Assembly (NCBI GenBank): GCA_016927595.1
Contig: JAFGMI010000007.1
Coordinates: forward strand, 1 to 64,000
Length of the DNA: 64,000 bases
From: Melioribacteraceae bacterium
Lineage (GTDB): Bacteria; Bacteroidota; Ignavibacteria; Ignavibacteriales; Melioribacteraceae
Direction: 5' to 3'
Below the pieces are notes generated by a model. It had not been told where the DNA came from. It saw nothing but the letters and a program-made list of their open reading frames with translations, and made no database searches. This document shows positions 63,559-64,000 of the stretch, in pieces. Position 1 is the stretch's first letter; each line of letters begins with the position of its first letter. The position numbers and the translations under genes are program-made.

Positions 63559-64000
63559 TTATAATTTAAAATAATATCTCGCTCCGAGTGCAGCATCAAA
63601 TTTTAATTTCGTTTCGGGAAAAAGCTGGAAGACAGGGGCTGCTTCTATAAAAAAACCCAGAGGCGTCTCAGACAGGGTGTGTGAAATACCCGCAACCCCG
63701 CGTACGCCAAAACTATCTTCATGTCCGGAATGTGAACGTAATCTTATACCGAATCCATAATAGACGGGAATGATAATCTCGGATTTAATTAAATCCTTAC
63801 TGTGGTATAAATAATCAGCATGCAGAGCAACATAATTACTGGTACCGAAAACGGTATAACCGAATGCAAAATCAAACGCATTGTTTTCATTCAGCCAGTA
63901 TTTACCGCTTAAGCCCGTAGGTTCTCCAAGAATAACACCAAGTCCGAGATTTCTGTTTTGGGCAAAGTAGTTATAGTTAAACATTAAGATAAAAATCAAA
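63559..64000 (-). CDS. Exported outer-membrane barrel-like protein (5' end outside window)
   Basis: The frame is open from the stop near 63559 to the right edge. The visible part begins inside a signal peptide (IFILMFNYNYFAQ), so the start lies beyond 64000. The ~130 mature residues show alternating strands (GLGVILGEPTGLSGKYWL, AFDFAFGYTVFG, FFIEAAPVFQLFP) and end AALGARYYFKL with an aromatic strand typical of small outer-membrane barrels. Function unknown. Confidence 0.65.
   Translation of the reverse strand, partial: LIFILMFNYNYFAQNRNLGLGVILGEPTGLSGKYWLNENNAFDFAFGYTVFGTSNYVALHADYLYHSKDLIKSEIIIPVYYGFGIRLRSHSGHEDSFGVRGVAGISHTLSETPLGFFIEAAPVFQLFPETKLKFDAALGARYYFKL

Noticed and set aside
1-64000. 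CRISPR arrays, rRNA and tRNA genes
   Set aside because: No regularly spaced repeats and no recognisable tRNA cloverleaf or rRNA sequence found by reading.

Overview
The window looks like chromosomal DNA of a free-living, Gram-negative bacterium of the Bacteroidota/Ignavibacteria (FCB) kind. The sequence is AT-rich. It encodes lipopolysaccharide heptose chemistry (HldD), outer-membrane barrels, many short Sec signal peptides ending in AQ or SQ, a carbohydrate-binding/DUF5916 barrel protein, a long single-chain PurL, a two-subunit methylmalonyl-CoA mutase with MeaB, and A-rich translation starts with few strong Shine-Dalgarno sequences. The phylum is inferred from gene content; no rRNA or tRNA gene is visible. 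I saw no IS element, prophage or CRISPR array.

Layout. 1-4.4 kb: a minus-strand operon for a modified nucleotide sugar (WecB-like 2-epimerase, SDR epimerase/dehydratase, RmlC-like cupin, RmlD-like reductase) followed by a TPR/P-loop kinase-like protein that runs off the left edge. 4.5-10.2 kb: a TPR/coiled-coil membrane protein, then a divergent BlaI-BlaR1-type repressor/protease pair with a dyad in front, a C39-like peptidase and small unknown genes. 10.2-19.6 kb: mannose-6-phosphate isomerase, a GT2 glycosyltransferase, a DUF5916 barrel, archease-RtcB (RNA ligation/repair), a hydrolase, a Nudix enzyme and HldD. 19.7-23.3 kb: cobalamin-dependent MetH.

23.4-31.1 kb is the most interesting region. 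Four exported DUF4402-type pilin-like proteins, a PapD-like chaperone and a 1394-residue usher-like outer-membrane protein lie on one strand and look like a divergent chaperone-usher secretion system. The usher carries five N-terminal Fn3-like repeats and a C-terminal regulatory domain not found in classical ushers. The first subunit gene lies between two related RNA elements. Each carries a copy of an anti-ribosome-binding-site sequence directly followed by an intrinsic terminator. The upstream copy is a perfect 12-nt complement of that gene's own Shine-Dalgarno/start region.

31-44 kb: a minus-strand LpoB-like lipoprotein; a HEAT-repeat protein and a tandem jelly-roll protein, each preceded by the same 17-bp element; UDP-glucuronate-epimerase-like, M23, M64, TPR-histidine kinase and MATE genes; an exported LIM/DA1-like metalloprotease; BtpA; and a ParA with a FlgD/Ig-like tail. 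44-58 kb: a propionate/C4 metabolism block (mutA, mutB, meaB) with a 1151-residue protein matching diphosphate-dependent PEP carboxykinase; purL and an acetyltransferase lie among them. Together these would link propionyl/methylmalonyl-CoA, succinate and the oxaloacetate-PEP node. 58-60 kb: an arsenic operon (arsR, arsM, a CDF-like transporter) behind a perfect 9-5-9 operator. 60-64 kb: a ferritin-like protein, a DUF2279 protein, a GT-C glycosyltransferase with TPRs and the start-truncated end of an outer-membrane protein gene.
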